Origin: Saprospiraceae bacterium
GTDB lineage: Bacteria; Bacteroidota; Bacteroidia; Chitinophagales; Saprospiraceae
Length of the DNA stretch: 24,440 bases
Assembly: GCA_016717105.1 (NCBI GenBank)
Contig: JADKGF010000039.1
Location: 1 to 24,440 of the forward strand
Direction of reading: 5' to 3'
Shown: in pieces, positions 7,790 to 18,154 of the stretch
How the letters are laid out: each line of letters opens with the position of its first letter
Numbering within the stretch: the first letter of the stretch is position 1
Translations under genes and position numbers: made by a program
Notes under the pieces: generated by a model
The model's database searches: none
What the model saw: the letters and a program-made list of their open reading frames with translations, nothing else
What the model was told of the DNA's origin: nothing

Positions 7790-9402
7790 ATGTTTCGATT
7801 TATCCTCGTATTCCTTTCTTTACTGTTTGTTAGTTTATTTGCACAAGCACAAAACGCACCATTTGACATCCAGCTTACGCCAATTTCAATCAAAGGTGTT
7901 GGTGGTTTACAGTCTTTCGCTTTTGGACAGCACGAAGGAAAATGGCTGGTCGTTGGTGGCAGGTTGGATGGCTTGCATCGAAGACAACCTTTTGCAAGTT
8001 TCGACATCGCAGGGCACAATACCCAAATCTATGTAATTGATCCCGAAAATAATCAAAGTTGGACTGCATCGCTAAATGTTTTGCCTTCAAGTGTCAAAGA
8101 ACAACTCAGTGCTACAAATTTGGAATTTTATCAGGAAGGAAATATGTTGTACATTATTGGAGGATATGGATACAGCGCTACATCAGCAGATCATATCACT
8201 TACCCCAATCTTACTGCAATCGATATACCCAAACTTATATTTGCCATTCAAAACGATCAAAGTATAAAGCCACATATAAGACAAATTTATGATGAAAAAA
8301 TGGCTGTCACAGGTGGATATTTGCATAAAATCTATGACACATATTATCTAGTTGGAGGGCAAAAATTTATAGGAAGATATAATCCGATGGGGCCAAACAA
8401 CGGTCCGGGATTTATACAAGAATATACCAATGCGATCAGGAAATTTACGATACACGATGATGGTATTACGATCAAAATCAAGCATTTACCTGAAATATAC
8501 GATAGAACAAATTTGCATAGAAGGGATTATAACGTAGCGGCACAAATTATGCCAGATGGACAGGAAGGAATGACGGCTTTTTCGGGTGTATTTCAGGAAA
8601 CGGTCGATTTGCCTTTTCTGACATGTGTCAATATTGATAGTAGTGGACATGAGATTCAGCAAGGATTTAACCAATATTATAACCACTATCATTGTGCACA
8701 TATTCCTATATACAGTACAGATGAAAATGAAATGCATACCTTGTTTTTTGGTGGCATAGCCCAATATTTTGACGAAAATGGTGTCTTAGTAAAAGACGAT
8801 AATGTTCCGTTTGTCAATACAATTGCACGGGTCACAAGGCATAAGGATGGCAGCATGGCTGAGTATAAATTGCCTGTAACTATGCCAGCATTATTGGGTG
8901 CTGGATCCGAGTTTATTCCTAAAGATGATCTTCCCATGTACGAAAATGGTGTGTTAAAATTGGACGAAATCACAAAAGACACAACAATGATAGGCTATAT
9001 TTATGGTGGCATTAGTAGTTCTGCACCCAATATATTTTTTATAAACACAGGGACACAAAGTAGCGCAAGTAGTCAGGTTTTTTTAAGGTGCATTTGATCA
9101 AAAACAAAAGGACTTCGATTCACGATGTCAATATACAAAGTCAAAATGGCTTGGGAATGCTGGTATTTCCAAATCCAAGTGATGACCAATTGACCATAAA
9201 ATTTGATTTGCAATCTAAAGCTGAAGTTCGGCTAAAGGTTACCGATTTACAAGGAAAAATTATGAATACATTCAATTGGGGACATCTATCATCTGGTGCC
9301 CATCAATTCAATATTTCTGAAGACTTTGATAATCAAAATATTTTGATTTTTCAATTGCAAGCTGGAGATAAAATAAGTACACAAAAAGTGATTGTAAAAT
9401 AG
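7790..9402 (+). CDS. Secreted Kelch-like beta-propeller protein with C-terminal T9SS sorting domain, frameshifted in a T run
   Basis: Residues 1-20 form a signal peptide ending FAQAQ. The body (about 25-430) has repeated propeller-blade features, such as EGKWLVVGGRLDGLHR, MLYIIGGYGYSA, TYYLVGGQKFIGRY, HTLFFGGIAQYFDENG and MIGYIYGGISSSAP, typical of Kelch or galactose-oxidase-like blades. The frame ends at 9097, but the next frame (from about 9085) carries a type IX secretion type A sorting domain: LVFPNPSDDQLTIKF, LKVTDLQGKIM and a C-terminal ISTQKVIVK strand. The two join if one T is added to the T7 run at 9078-9084. With the indel the protein would lose its sorting signal. It ends seven bases from the convergent cyclase gene. 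Probable role: cell-surface or exported protein of unknown ligand. Confidence 0.8.
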
Positions 9403-9409
9403 TGCCATT

Positions 9410-10453
9410 TTAATCTATAACTTCATATATTTCGATTGGGTTTGCCTTTGTTTTTTACGCTCGTCTCACCGACTAGTTGGCAGTTAAATGAATTTTTATA
9501 GCTCATATATCTCCTTGGTGATAATGGTTTGGCCTGGTTTTGCTACAGATTGCAATCGTTGTGATGTATTTACGACGTCACCTATGACTGTAAATCAAGC
9601 CTTTTTCAATGCCATAGAGCCTATATTCCCAGAAATCATTTCACCAGAATTGATACCTATTGATACTTTTGGTAAAAATGTTTTTCGTCTGATAAGGTTT
9701 CTTTTTGTGCTTCGATCGCTTTGTGGACAGCCAGTGATGCTCGATGGCATTACCTATGCGACTCACCTTTGAATACCGCCATGACGGCATCGCCCATGAA
9801 CTTATCGATGTAGCCGTCATGATCATTGATTTTTTTAACCATTAAATCAAAATATTTATTGATAAGGTTTTACTACTAAATTTGGTGATTCCTTCTCTGA
9901 TATATCCGTAAATCCACAGATATCCATAAATACTACTGTCGCTTCGATAGTTTCGTTTGCCATAATGGCTACCTCTGACTCTGGCGCGTCATGAACTGTA
10001 GCACGCTATTGTCGACATACATTTTTAGTATATTATTCTCTTTGATAGCCCTTACGGTTTCATGTATTTGAGTTTACATACCTAAAGGTTTTGATGAGTG
10101 TGGTCTCTAGATCATCAAAATGTATCGGCTTGCAGATAAAATCAAAGGCTCCGCGATTCATGGCTAATCTTATATTTTCCATATCGCTATAGGCGACTAA
10201 CGATTACTGCCCTCAATAATGGAAAGTTTTCATGCAGCTTGGTCAGTAAAGTGAGCCCATCCATGATAGGCATATTGATATCACTAAATACTACTTGCGT
10301 GTCTCTATGCGATTCCAACAATTCTAAGGCTTCGACACCATTTGATGCAAAAATAAATTCATATTCTTGGTCGCGAATCTGTCTTCGGTACTTTTGGCGA
10401 ATCAATTGTTCAAAATCACTTTCGTCATCGACGATCAATATTTTGGCTTTCAT
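9410..10453 (-). pseudogene. Response regulator fused to class III adenylyl cyclase, multiple frameshifts
   Basis: The intact N-terminal receiver (10187-10453) has ILIVDDE with acidic D9/D10 and the phospho-acceptor D58 in FSDINMPIMDG. It continues after a frame change near 10200 as AYSDMENIRLAMNRGAFDFI and CKPIHFDDLETTL. A linker HETVRAIKENNILKMYVDNS leads to a class III nucleotide cyclase domain. That domain shows ATVVFMDICGFTDIS (first metal Asp), GYIDKFMGDAVMAVF (second metal Asp; K is the adenine-selecting residue), VSIGINSGEMISGNIG, DFTVIGDVVNTSQRL (T, N and R of the active site) and the final GKPIEIYEVID. These residues predict cAMP production. About nine one- or two-base indels break the cyclase half, yet no catalytic residue is substituted. 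Its ATG overlaps the stop of the preceding regulator (ATGA). It is the last gene of the operon. Confidence 0.8.
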
Positions 10454-10823
10454 TGTAATTCTATTAGTTTTTCTTTTAGGGCATGGAAATCTAAGGGTTT
10501 GTTGAAAACATAATGGGCACCATTATCCATAGCTTGATGATAATTTTCTTTGTCTGTATATGCGGTTATCATCGTGACAATTGGTGGTGGCGGTGGAATT
10601 TCAGTATTTATTTTGATAAGCATTTCTATGCCTGTCATGCCAGGCATATTGATGTCAGAAAGGACTAACATGGATTGATGTTCTGGTTTTTTGATAAAAT
10701 CTAAGGCTTCTTCTCCTGAAAAACAGAAAAGAAATCAAACAATCCTTCTCGTATTTCTCTTCGAAAGGACTGCAAAAAGAGTGTTTTCACATCTTGTTCG
10801 TCATCTACAACTAGGATTCTCAT
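10450..10823 (-). CDS. Single-domain response regulator (CheY-like), one frameshift
   Basis: Receiver domain of about 124 residues with no output domain. N-terminus MRILVVDDEQDVKTLF (10823 downward) carries the acidic pair D7/D8. The second frame (10450 to about 10718) carries SGEEALDFIKKPEHQS, the acceptor Asp in LVLSDINMPGMTGIEML, the TAYTD switch region and the conserved Lys in FNKPLDF. The frame changes once near 10720, in a run with several T and C bases. An unusual run of five prolines (EIPPPPPIV) precedes the TAYTD strand. Its ATG overlaps the kinase stop (ATGA at 10820-10823) and its own stop overlaps the next ATG (10450-10453), so translation of the three signalling genes is coupled. 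It may relay or compete for phosphate between the kinase and the regulator-cyclase (inference). Confidence 0.8.
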
Positions 10824-13043
10824 TTGGTTTCTTGATTGTTGGGTATGCTTATAATAAATTCAGTATATTCACCTTCTTTTGATATGAGATCAAGCGATCC
10901 ATCATGGCCTTTAGTAATAATGTCATAGCTTAAGGAAAGTCCAAGACCTGTACCATCTCCTGTAGGCTTTGTAGTGAAAAACGGCTGGAAAATTTTAGCT
11001 TTGATTGCATCTGGGATTCCTGTTCCATTATCATTTATTTTGACAACAATGGTATTATCGATTTTTGTGTAGATACTGTGACTGTTGGTTCATACAGTTC
11101 TGATTTTGAAGTTGGGTCAGCTGATTTTACATTCTTTGCTCTTAGCTGCACAGCATAAAATGCATTATTGATCAGGTTCAAAAATACTCGGCCTATATCT
11201 TGTGATACTACATCTATCTTGCCTATCGTTGGGTCAAATTGTGTGATTATTTTGGCATTAAAACTCGAATCTTTCGCGCGCAACCCGTGGTAACTCAATC
11301 GTAAAAACTCATCTACCAAGGCATTGAGATCTGTTGGTTCTTTTTTGCCTGTACTGGTACGTGCATGGTGGAGCATTCCTGTGACAATGCTTGCAATACG
11401 CTTACCGTGATGATTGATTTTTTCTTGGTTTTGTGTCAGATCATGCAATAATTCTTCTACATAAGCTTTATCCACTTCTGGTCTGCTTAACTCTTCATTC
11501 AAGTCTTGTGCTATTCCTACACTCAATTCTGAAAAGTTTTTTACAAAATTTAATGGGTTTTGGATTTCATGTGCCACGCCTGCTGTAAGCTCTCCGAGCG
11601 ATGCGAGTTTTTCAGATTGTATGAGTTGACTTTGGGTAGATTTGAGAGTTTCTATTGACTGATGTAATTCTGCCGTTCGCTCTGATACTTGTTTTTCTAG
11701 CGTTTCATTTTGATTGGCAAGAATGAGTTGTTTTCTCTTTCATGATCGATAGCTTTATTTTTTAAAGTTTCATTTTCAGCTAATTGTTTGCTTAGGGCTT
11801 TATTGGTCTCATTTCCTTGGATAGCCATAAATATGGATAATCCAATAGGAATTGAAATGGACCCAAAATTGAAAAAAGCATCAATAAAATAGGGTGAAAT
11901 GCCATATTTTAAGTCATTATATCCTATAGGAGTAATTCCATAATTTAAAAAGCGCATAGATAATGTAATGCAAATCAAGCCAAGAACTGCAAAAAATAAT
12001 ACGGTGCTCAGCGTACCAAACCCTTTGATGCCCTTTTTGATACCAAGTCTAGTTAATCTGACCAAAACAAAAAAATTGAAAATAGTACCAAACAATAATA
12101 ATACGTTTTGCCATTGAATTCCGTAGGAGAAACTGGAAATTATCGCGTAGAAAATAAAATAAACAATAATTCCATAATAATATTTGTCAACTCGTTCTTT
12201 AGAAATATTGTAAAAAATGGTAGCAACAAATATTACTACAACGCTCAATAACCAATTAGCAATATTTAAGGTGTAATATCTATCTTCCACGTAGTTTTGA
12301 TTTTGCCCAATGATTTTAAAAACTCTAAGGATTGTCGTACATAAAAGGTAGGCCGTAAATAGTAAAAACAGTTTATTTTTTTTCTGGAATAAGTAGAATG
12401 CCAAATGTATAAAAAATAAAATAAACATTAATCCCAAAATAAAAACGTCAATGCCTTTAAAATAGACTCTGAAATTCATCTGTGCATGTTGTGTCGGAAT
12501 TAAATCAAATAAAATAGCTTTGAAAAAATGGTTTTTTGTCAAACCAAAAATATCTGTATATCTTATATTGGGTTGTAAAGTATATCTCACGGATAGTCGA
12601 TAATTTCCAATAGAATCAGCGGGAAGATAAATCAGATTTTGAAGTGGATCAAAAGCTTTTACTTTAGATGGATCGGTATCAAAATGACCAAATTCGTGAA
12701 TCAATTTTCCATTTAGATAAATTTGAGAAGCACCTGCTTGTGTTACCGCCATTCCGAGGGCTTTTGGCAATTTTTTGGTAATCTGAAAATCTAGTCTTAA
12801 CCATTTTATCTTGTCGTTAAATATCTCAGGTAAGTTATAAATTTCTTAGTAGGGTCTATTTTTTTCCAGTCTGCATCTTTGTTATCAATGTTTGCCCAAG
12901 ACAAATTATCACCTTGTTTATACTCCCAACCATCTTTCAGCAGAAATACCATTTTTAGGCAAACTATCTATTGAAAGAAAGGTACGATCCTGCGCAAAAA
13001 TCTGAAAGGAAACAAAAAGTAAAATATATGTAAGTTGTCTCAT
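10820..13043 (-). pseudogene. 7TM-domain sensor histidine kinase, several frameshifts
   Basis: About 740 residues when the frames are joined. The N-terminus (13043) is a signal peptide ending QIFAQ. A periplasmic beta-sandwich follows (DGWEYKQGDNLSWANI, then IYLNGKLIHEFGHFDTD, jelly-roll like). Next are about seven TM helices (roughly 11850-12440), a coiled coil (NETLEKQVSERTAELHQSIE), the H-box GVAHEIQNPLNFVKNFSE and an HATPase domain with NLINNAFYAV, NDNGTGIP and GDGTGLGLSLSYDI. This is the 7TMR-DISM type of kinase plan. Frame changes are near 12945, 12845, 11738 and 11085. The phospho-acceptor His and the N, G1 and G2 boxes are all preserved. It overlaps the response regulator start by four bases and begins 45 bases after the phospholipase gene. 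Confidence 0.8.
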
Positions 13044-13088
13044 TCCTCTTGGGTATTATATGTCAATTTTTCAATACGTTTTGTAAAA

Positions 13089-14849
13089 TTACTTCCAAAA
13101 ACGATCCTGTGCTGGCAAACTATCTAAATAATCTTTGGTTTGCTGATAGCCTTTATCGATCAGTTGCTTCCACTTGGACCAATCGAGAAAGCCAAAGAAC
13201 GCAAGTCCATTTCTAAGTATATTGCCACTTGAGATTTGCTTGTTGCTTGCTTTTGGACACTATTTAGGGTTAAGGAATTGATCAAAATAGTTGACATGGA
13301 CAGTAAGCGAAAACGCCGCTTCTTAGTAATTTGTTGATGAAAATATCCATGCTGTAGGAATAGTCTCTATCTCTACCAAATGTTGAGTTTGAACTGATAG
13401 CGCTATGGCAATTATATGACTTACAGGTTTTTGGTACATAGTCTCCAATAGGCAAATTGTCCATAACGCCTCCATCCACATAGATGTTTTTGTCAATGAT
13501 CACTGGCAGGAAAACACCTGGAATAGCAATACTTGCTTCTATTTGTTGTCTTGTCAATCCCGTTTCATGTACTTTGAGACTTGCCGTCGAATAATTCGTG
13601 GATATAATGTATGAAGAGATCCACAAATCTTCGATATAGTTATCACCAAATGAATCGCTAAAGATTGAACGCATTTTTTTACCTGTCATCAGCGATAAAA
13701 ACGGAAAATGAAAATCACTAGATGTTGGTTTTTTTTCTGCACCTGACTTGCCCAATCGAATGGCTTCGTCAATGTCGAAATCTACAAATGTCAATAAGAT
13801 CCCAAATAATGCGCCTGCACTTTGTACCACCTACGAAATCAAATTCGATTCCAGATTCCATCATCGCTTTGGCCGTGCTTATATGAGAAAAGCCTTTGGC
13901 TCCACCACCACCTAGAACAAGACCTACTGCTCTATTGGTAATTATACGACTGAATCGACGTATGTCTTTTTGGTTGTTTTTGCGAATATGCAAGTGGAGA
14001 TTGAGCTGTCTTCCTTTGAACCAACGCCTTGTATTAGTCGGCATTGATCCATTTTCTGGATGAAGCAAGATCAGATATACTTTTTTATTTAGAATATTTG
14101 AAGTATAAAGATTTAATTGGTTTTCTATAGGCTTGATGTCTTCGGATGCATAAAAATCACTGACCACCAATACCAAATCACAATATGTTATACATTGTTT
14201 CGCCCATTCTTCATGTTGGTCATCACACACCAAAAAATTGAGTCCTTGATGTTCATCCAATTCGTCAAAAAATTCCTTTGTACTATCTACTGCTTGACTA
14301 TTTGCATAATAAACATTTATTGCTACATCCATCAAACCTAATTGCTGCTTTGTCTCATTTGTCCAAGGTGTGATGTCTTGTTGTGGTTGTAATTTGACAA
14401 CAGCGATGTTTTTAGGAGCAGATTGTTTATGTTGTTGGAAGGCATTGCGACGCATCTTTTAATGACAAATTCTGTGAGCTTGTTTGCAAATCCTGGATTT
14501 TTGCAACTAAGTTATTGTAATCTGACTCTTCGATTTTTAAGACCGTAGATTTACGTAGTGCAATGACTGATGCACTTCTAGGCTCACGTGAATAATGCAA
14601 ACTCACCAACTGGTTCACCTGCTGAAATATCACCTAAGGCTTTGAGACCTTTGTCAGTTTTTGCCAAAGCGCGACATCTTCCTGTCAGTACAATATATAA
14701 TGCGTTTTCTGTATCTCCTTCTTTAAAAATATAATCTCCAGTATTTGATGTACTACTTCCGAAATTGCAAATATTTCTTTCAATTGGGTTTTCTGTCAAA
14801 TCTCGAAAAGTTGGCTTAAATAAGGACCGAAGTATTGGTAATTATCCAT
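13089..14849 (-). pseudogene. Cyclic nucleotide-binding / patatin-like phospholipase (NTE-type), multiple frameshifts
   Basis: About 585 residues when frames are joined, starting MDNYQYFGPYLSQLF at 14849. The N-terminal cNMP-binding domain shows GDYIFKEGDTENALYIVLTG, the phosphate-binding GEPVGEFALF and PRSASVIALRKSTVLKI. A middle region (14040-14400) leads to the patatin domain: GLVLGGGGAKGFSHIS (oxyanion loop), the nucleophile motif GTSAG (recovered by removing one A near 13828), and the catalytic Asp in YVDGGVMDNLPIGDY. The C-terminus ends LDSLPAQDRFWK. Domain order matches neuropathy-target-esterase-like lipases, which hydrolyse phospholipids or lysophospholipids. About six frame changes are seen (near 14800, 14770, 14580, 14460, 13830, 13310) with no loss of catalytic residues. 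First gene of the operon whose last gene makes cAMP. Confidence 0.82.
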
Positions 14850-15096
14850 TAATTGTATTTTAGATGATAGATTGCAATAAAAATGTCTAAAAGTAATTAA
14901 AATTAAAAATATTTCACCTAAAACTTATTTTTCAACAATAAAATATCGTATAATTCTTAAAAAAAACAACAAAATAAATTCATAATGCAAAACTATAAAA
15001 TTCTAAAAATTCCTTTAATTTAATGGTAATCAAGTAAAGAGATGGTTTTGGGAATGCAAACTATGGCTCTAAATTTACTTGCTTTAGTAGACAAAC
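14850..15096. other. AT-rich intergenic stretch without recognisable genes
   Basis: About 247 bases between the start of the phospholipase gene and the end of rsmE. It is very AT-rich, with long A and T runs. I see no strong hairpin, no RNA gene, no clear TAnnTTTG element facing the phospholipase gene, and no credible small ORF. Confidence 0.6.
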
Positions 15097-15101
15097 AACT
15101 T

Positions 15102-15797
15102 TCAACTATACTTCATCATCATAAGTCCAACTAAACCAGCAGTTTCTGTACGCAATCGCGAATCTCCAAGTGATACAGGTGTAAACGATGATGCTGTGGC
15201 TTCTTTGATTTCATTTTCTGTAAAATCTCCTTCAGGTCCGATAAGAAGTATTGTATTGATTTTGCTTTTTAGTATATCTTTCAATAAATCTGTGGGTCCA
15301 TCGCAATATGCAATGAATTTTTGTTCATAATCAGATCCAACATTTTCAATTAATTCATTGACACTTTTATAGCTTTGTATTTTTGGTAGATGGACTTGCA
15401 ATGATTGCTTCATAGCTGAGATACAAATTTTGTGTATCCTTTCTAGATTGACAGATTTTTTTTCGGTTCGTTGTGTATGAACGAAATAAATTGCTGAAAT
15501 ACCTATTTCCACTGCTTTTTCCACAAACCACTCGATTCTTGACAGGTTTTTTGTAGGCGAAATGGCAATGGATAATTTAGGAACTATAGGTTTAGAGCTG
15601 ATTTTATCTACAATATGGCAAATGGTTGTCTGTTTTTGTATTGCGGTAATTTCAGCGGTAAAAATTTGGCCTTGACCATCCGTAATTTTGATTTGATCAC
15701 CAATTTTTTTTCTCAATACCTTAGCACAATGTTGATGTTCATCTCCTGCTATAGAGATCGTCTGTCCGTCCACATTGTCCGAATAAAATAGAAACAT
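15102..15797 (-). CDS. rsmE: 16S rRNA m3U1498 methyltransferase RsmE
   Basis: SPOUT-class methyltransferase that N3-methylates U1498 of 16S rRNA. It has an N-terminal PUA-like RNA-binding part (residues 1-70, with GDEHQHCAKVLRKKIGDQIK) and a C-terminal trefoil-knot domain. Typical motifs are ISPTKNLSRIEWFVEKAVEI, TQRTEKKSVNLERIHKI, the SAM loop LLIGPEGDFTENEI and the last knot segment VSLGDSRLRTETAGL. Length is about 231 residues, normal. I prefer the ATG at 15797 because MFLFYSDN aligns with the usual M-x-LFY start; an ATG at 15803 adds two residues. Single gene, divergent from rseP, no indels. Confidence 0.92.
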   Translation of the reverse strand: MFLFYSDNVDGQTISIAGDEHQHCAKVLRKKIGDQIKITDGQGQIFTAEITAIQKQTTICHIVDKISSKPIVPKLSIAISPTKNLSRIEWFVEKAVEIGISAIYFVHTQRTEKKSVNLERIHKICISAMKQSLQVHLPKIQSYKSVNELIENVGSDYEQKFIAYCDGPTDLLKDILKSKINTILLIGPEGDFTENEIKEATASSFTPVSLGDSRLRTETAGLVGLMMMKYS

Positions 15798-15842
15798 ATA
15801 CAAAATTTACCATAAAGTTAGGGATTATTTCTTGTAATATGA

Positions 15843-15871
15843 TTGGTTTCATGAATAATCATCTAAATTTG
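15843..15871 (+). promoter_or_regulatory. Putative Bacteroidota promoter for rseP-hscB
   Basis: TAAATTTG (15864-15871) is an exact TAnnTTTG -7 element followed by GC. TTG at 15843-15845 lies 18 bases upstream as a partial -33 element. Transcription would start near 15878, giving a leader of about 75 bases. Confidence 0.5.
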
Positions 15872-15953
15872 CGATCTCATTCATAAAACAATTTCGAAAT
15901 ATTATTCGTTTATTGTAGTCTGAAAATTAAATTTTTGAAACAAAATTCCAATA

Positions 15954-17273
15954 ATGGATAAAGTCAGTTTAGCATTACAACTTATATTAAGTCTTTCGAT
16001 CCTGGTAGTTCTTCACGAATTCGGGCATTATTTGCCTGCAAAATGGTTCAAGACACGTGTTGAAAAATTTTATTTGTTTTTTGATCCTTATTTTTCTTTG
16101 TTTAAGAAGAAGATCGGTGATACAGAGTGGGGCATAGGTTGGATACCTTTTGGCGGATACGTAAAGATCGCCGGTATGATCGACGAAAGTATGGATAAGG
16201 AACAAATGAAACAAGCTCCGCAACCTTGGGAATTCAGATCCAAAAAAGCATGGCAGCGTCTTATCATCATGATCGGCGGTGTTACAGTCAATTTCATTTT
16301 GGGAATTCTGATCTTCGCAATGATGATGTTTTATTGGGGCGAAAGTTACCTAAAAACTCAAGATGCAACTTACGGAATGGTAGTAGATAGCATGGGTATG
16401 AAACTTGGATTGAAAGATGGTGACAAAGTCTTATCTGTAGGTGGCGTAGAAATGTTAAAGTTTAATAGCGGCTTGGTAAATAATGAAATCGTCATCAATC
16501 AAGCAAAAGAAATGGTGGTAGAGCGTGATGGACAAAAAATTAATCTGCCTATACCTACTGATTTTGTCAGCGAAATCACCAAATACGAAAATCGTGGCAT
16601 GGCTTTGTATCATCCAAGAATCAAATTAGATATAAAAAAGATTTCAGAAGGCGGACCAGCACAAAAAGCTGGGCTCACTGATGGTATCAAAATGCTGAAT
16701 GTCAATGGTGTAAGTACTGAGTATGAACATGAATTTAGAAAGATATTGGCTGAGAATAAAGGGAAAGCATTGAATTTTACTTATGTTTCTGGTCAAGATA
16801 CCATCACTAAACCAATCACAATTTCTGACAAAGGCACCATTGGAATTGAGTTGGAGAGTTTGACAATCTCCACCCAAAAATATGGCATCTTTGAGTCACT
16901 TCCAAAAGGCTGGAGCATGGCTACTAACTTTCTGGGTGGCCAATTGAAAGCATTTGGACAGATTTTTACTGGTAAGATAAAAGCCAAAGATTCCTTAGGT
17001 TCTGTATTTTCTATTGCTACCATGTTTGATACAGGCTGGGATTGGAGAGTATTTTGGAATATCACAGCATCTTTGTCCATATTGTTAGCATTTTTTAATT
17101 TACTGCCTATACCTGCATTAGATGGTGGTTACGTCGTATTTCTATTGTGGGAAGTCATTACAGGTAAAGTACCGAGTGATCGTTTCATGGAAGTCGTAAA
17201 TTATATAGGCTTTATCGTATTGATGGGATTAATGATTTTTGCCTTGGGATTGGATATTTCGCGCTGGTTTTGA
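15954..17273 (+). CDS. rseP: RseP-type site-2 zinc metalloprotease
   Basis: Inner-membrane intramembrane protease of 439 residues that in other bacteria cuts membrane anti-sigma factors and signal-peptide remnants. The zinc motif HEFGH is at 21-25 in the first TM segment. FGGYVKIAGMIDESMD (66-81) follows, as in the family. Two PDZ-like regions lie at about 135-200 and 225-295 (SEGGPAQKAGLTDGIKMLNV). The third zinc ligand and partner motif NLLPIPALDGG is at 382-392, and a final TM ends near 432. No indels. It forms an operon with hscB (19-base gap). Whether it acts on the anti-sigma-like protein at 4809-5462 is an open possibility, not shown by sequence. Confidence 0.93.
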   Translation: MDKVSLALQLILSLSILVVLHEFGHYLPAKWFKTRVEKFYLFFDPYFSLFKKKIGDTEWGIGWIPFGGYVKIAGMIDESMDKEQMKQAPQPWEFRSKKAWQRLIIMIGGVTVNFILGILIFAMMMFYWGESYLKTQDATYGMVVDSMGMKLGLKDGDKVLSVGGVEMLKFNSGLVNNEIVINQAKEMVVERDGQKINLPIPTDFVSEITKYENRGMALYHPRIKLDIKKISEGGPAQKAGLTDGIKMLNVNGVSTEYEHEFRKILAENKGKALNFTYVSGQDTITKPITISDKGTIGIELESLTISTQKYGIFESLPKGWSMATNFLGGQLKAFGQIFTGKIKAKDSLGSVFSIATMFDTGWDWRVFWNITASLSILLAFFNLLPIPALDGGYVVFLLWEVITGKVPSDRFMEVVNYIGFIVLMGLMIFALGLDISRWF

Positions 17274-17292
17274 CACAATTAGATAAATAGTC

Positions 17293-17817
17293 ATGAATTA
17301 TTTTGAATTGTTTGAGATCCCAGAGTCTATGAAAATAGATAAAGGCAGCCTCCGGCGAAAATTTTATCAGCTAAGTCGGGAATATCATCCTGACCACACT
17401 GCTGGTGCATCCGAAGCGCAACGAAATGAAGCGCTGCGCATGACTGAATTGATAAATACGGCCTACAAAACCCTAAACGACGATCAGGAAAGGATAGGCT
17501 ATATTTTGAGATCCCAAAGTCTTCTATCTGCAAATGAAAATCACCAGATGCCGCAGGATTTCCTTATGCAAATGATGGATATTAATGAAACGGTAGATGA
17601 TCTTCAATCAGAATTTGATGAACAAAAGTATCTTGAGCTCTGTTCGGAGTTGGATGATTTGGAAAAATCGTTAAATATTCAGTTTGAAACAAATGCGGAA
17701 AAATTTGATAATCAGGATGATAGGAGTGGACCGTTAGAAAATATTAAGGATTATTATTTAAAATCAAAATATCTTTTGCGCATTCGAGAAAATCTTTCTA
17801 CATTTGCGGACTCTTAG
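17293..17817 (+). CDS. hscB: Fe-S cluster assembly co-chaperone HscB (J-domain protein)
   Basis: A 174-residue protein with an N-terminal J domain: NYFELFEIPESMKIDKGSLR, then REYHPDH with the invariant HPD at 32-34, and ELINTAYKTLNDDQERIGYI. The C-terminal three-helix domain (about 95-170) includes PQDFLMQMMDINETVDDLQS, which matches the HscB family (L/M-E pattern) that delivers IscU to HscA. It lacks the N-terminal zinc-binding cysteines found in human HscB, as usual for bacteria. Nineteen bases after rseP, so probably co-transcribed. No hscA or isc genes are in the window. Confidence 0.88.
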   Translation: MNYFELFEIPESMKIDKGSLRRKFYQLSREYHPDHTAGASEAQRNEALRMTELINTAYKTLNDDQERIGYILRSQSLLSANENHQMPQDFLMQMMDINETVDDLQSEFDEQKYLELCSELDDLEKSLNIQFETNAEKFDNQDDRSGPLENIKDYYLKSKYLLRIRENLSTFADS

Positions 17818-17851
17818 CATAAAATATAACTCTTTGAAGTAAGAGCAACAT

Positions 17852-17935
17852 GCCGAAGTGGTGGAATTGGTAGACACGCTGGACTCAAAATCCAGTGCTA
17901 GCAATAGTGTGCGGGTTCGAGTCCCGCCTTCGGTA
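17852..17935 (+). tRNA. tRNA-Leu (anticodon CAA)
   Basis: Acceptor GCCGAAG pairs with CTTCGGT (G1-T72 wobble), discriminator A. The anticodon stem is CTGGA/TCCAG with loop CTCAAAA, giving CAA. A long variable arm (GCTAGCAATAGTGT) marks it as class II. The T arm is GCGGG TTCGAGT CCCGC. CCA is not encoded. Length 84. Confidence 0.95.
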
Positions 17936-17940
17936 CTCAG

Positions 17941-17972
17941 ACCTTGATGATGTATGATCGTCAAGGTTTTTT
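17941..17972 (+). terminator. Rho-independent terminator of tRNA-Leu
   Basis: ACCTTGA (17941-17947) pairs with TCAAGGT (17961-17967), followed by TTTTTT. It lies five bases past the tRNA 3' end. Confidence 0.8.
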
Positions 17973-18096
17973 AATTTTAAGGTATTGTTTTTAGGCTTTT
18001 GGACTACGCTAAATCCAGATATGACCCTAAAATACTTATATAAAGAATATTTAATATAAAATTTCCCAATATTTTGCTTCTATCATGCAACTTTTT

Positions 18097-18127
18097 TTTG
18101 TAATATGATATTTATACGCTATTATTG
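18097..18127 (+). promoter_or_regulatory. Bacteroidota promoter for the DksA-like gene
   Basis: TTTG (18097-18100), a 19-base spacer, then TATTATTG (18120-18127), one base off the TAnnTTTG consensus. Transcription would start near 18134. That places the alternative TTG start at 18125 inside the promoter and supports the ATG at 18155. Confidence 0.55.
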
Positions 18128-18154
18128 TGGGATTTTTTTAAAAACAGGAAAAAT

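Noticed and set aside
9488..9772. Plus-strand 94-codon frame
   Set aside because: It is the antisense of the class III cyclase domain, whose motifs are clear on the minus strand.
15042..15134. 30-codon plus-strand frame before rsmE end
   Set aside because: Short, overlaps the rsmE 3' end antisense, and has no upstream promoter-like element.
17764..17964. Minus-strand 66-codon frame
   Set aside because: Antisense to tRNA-Leu and the hscB end.
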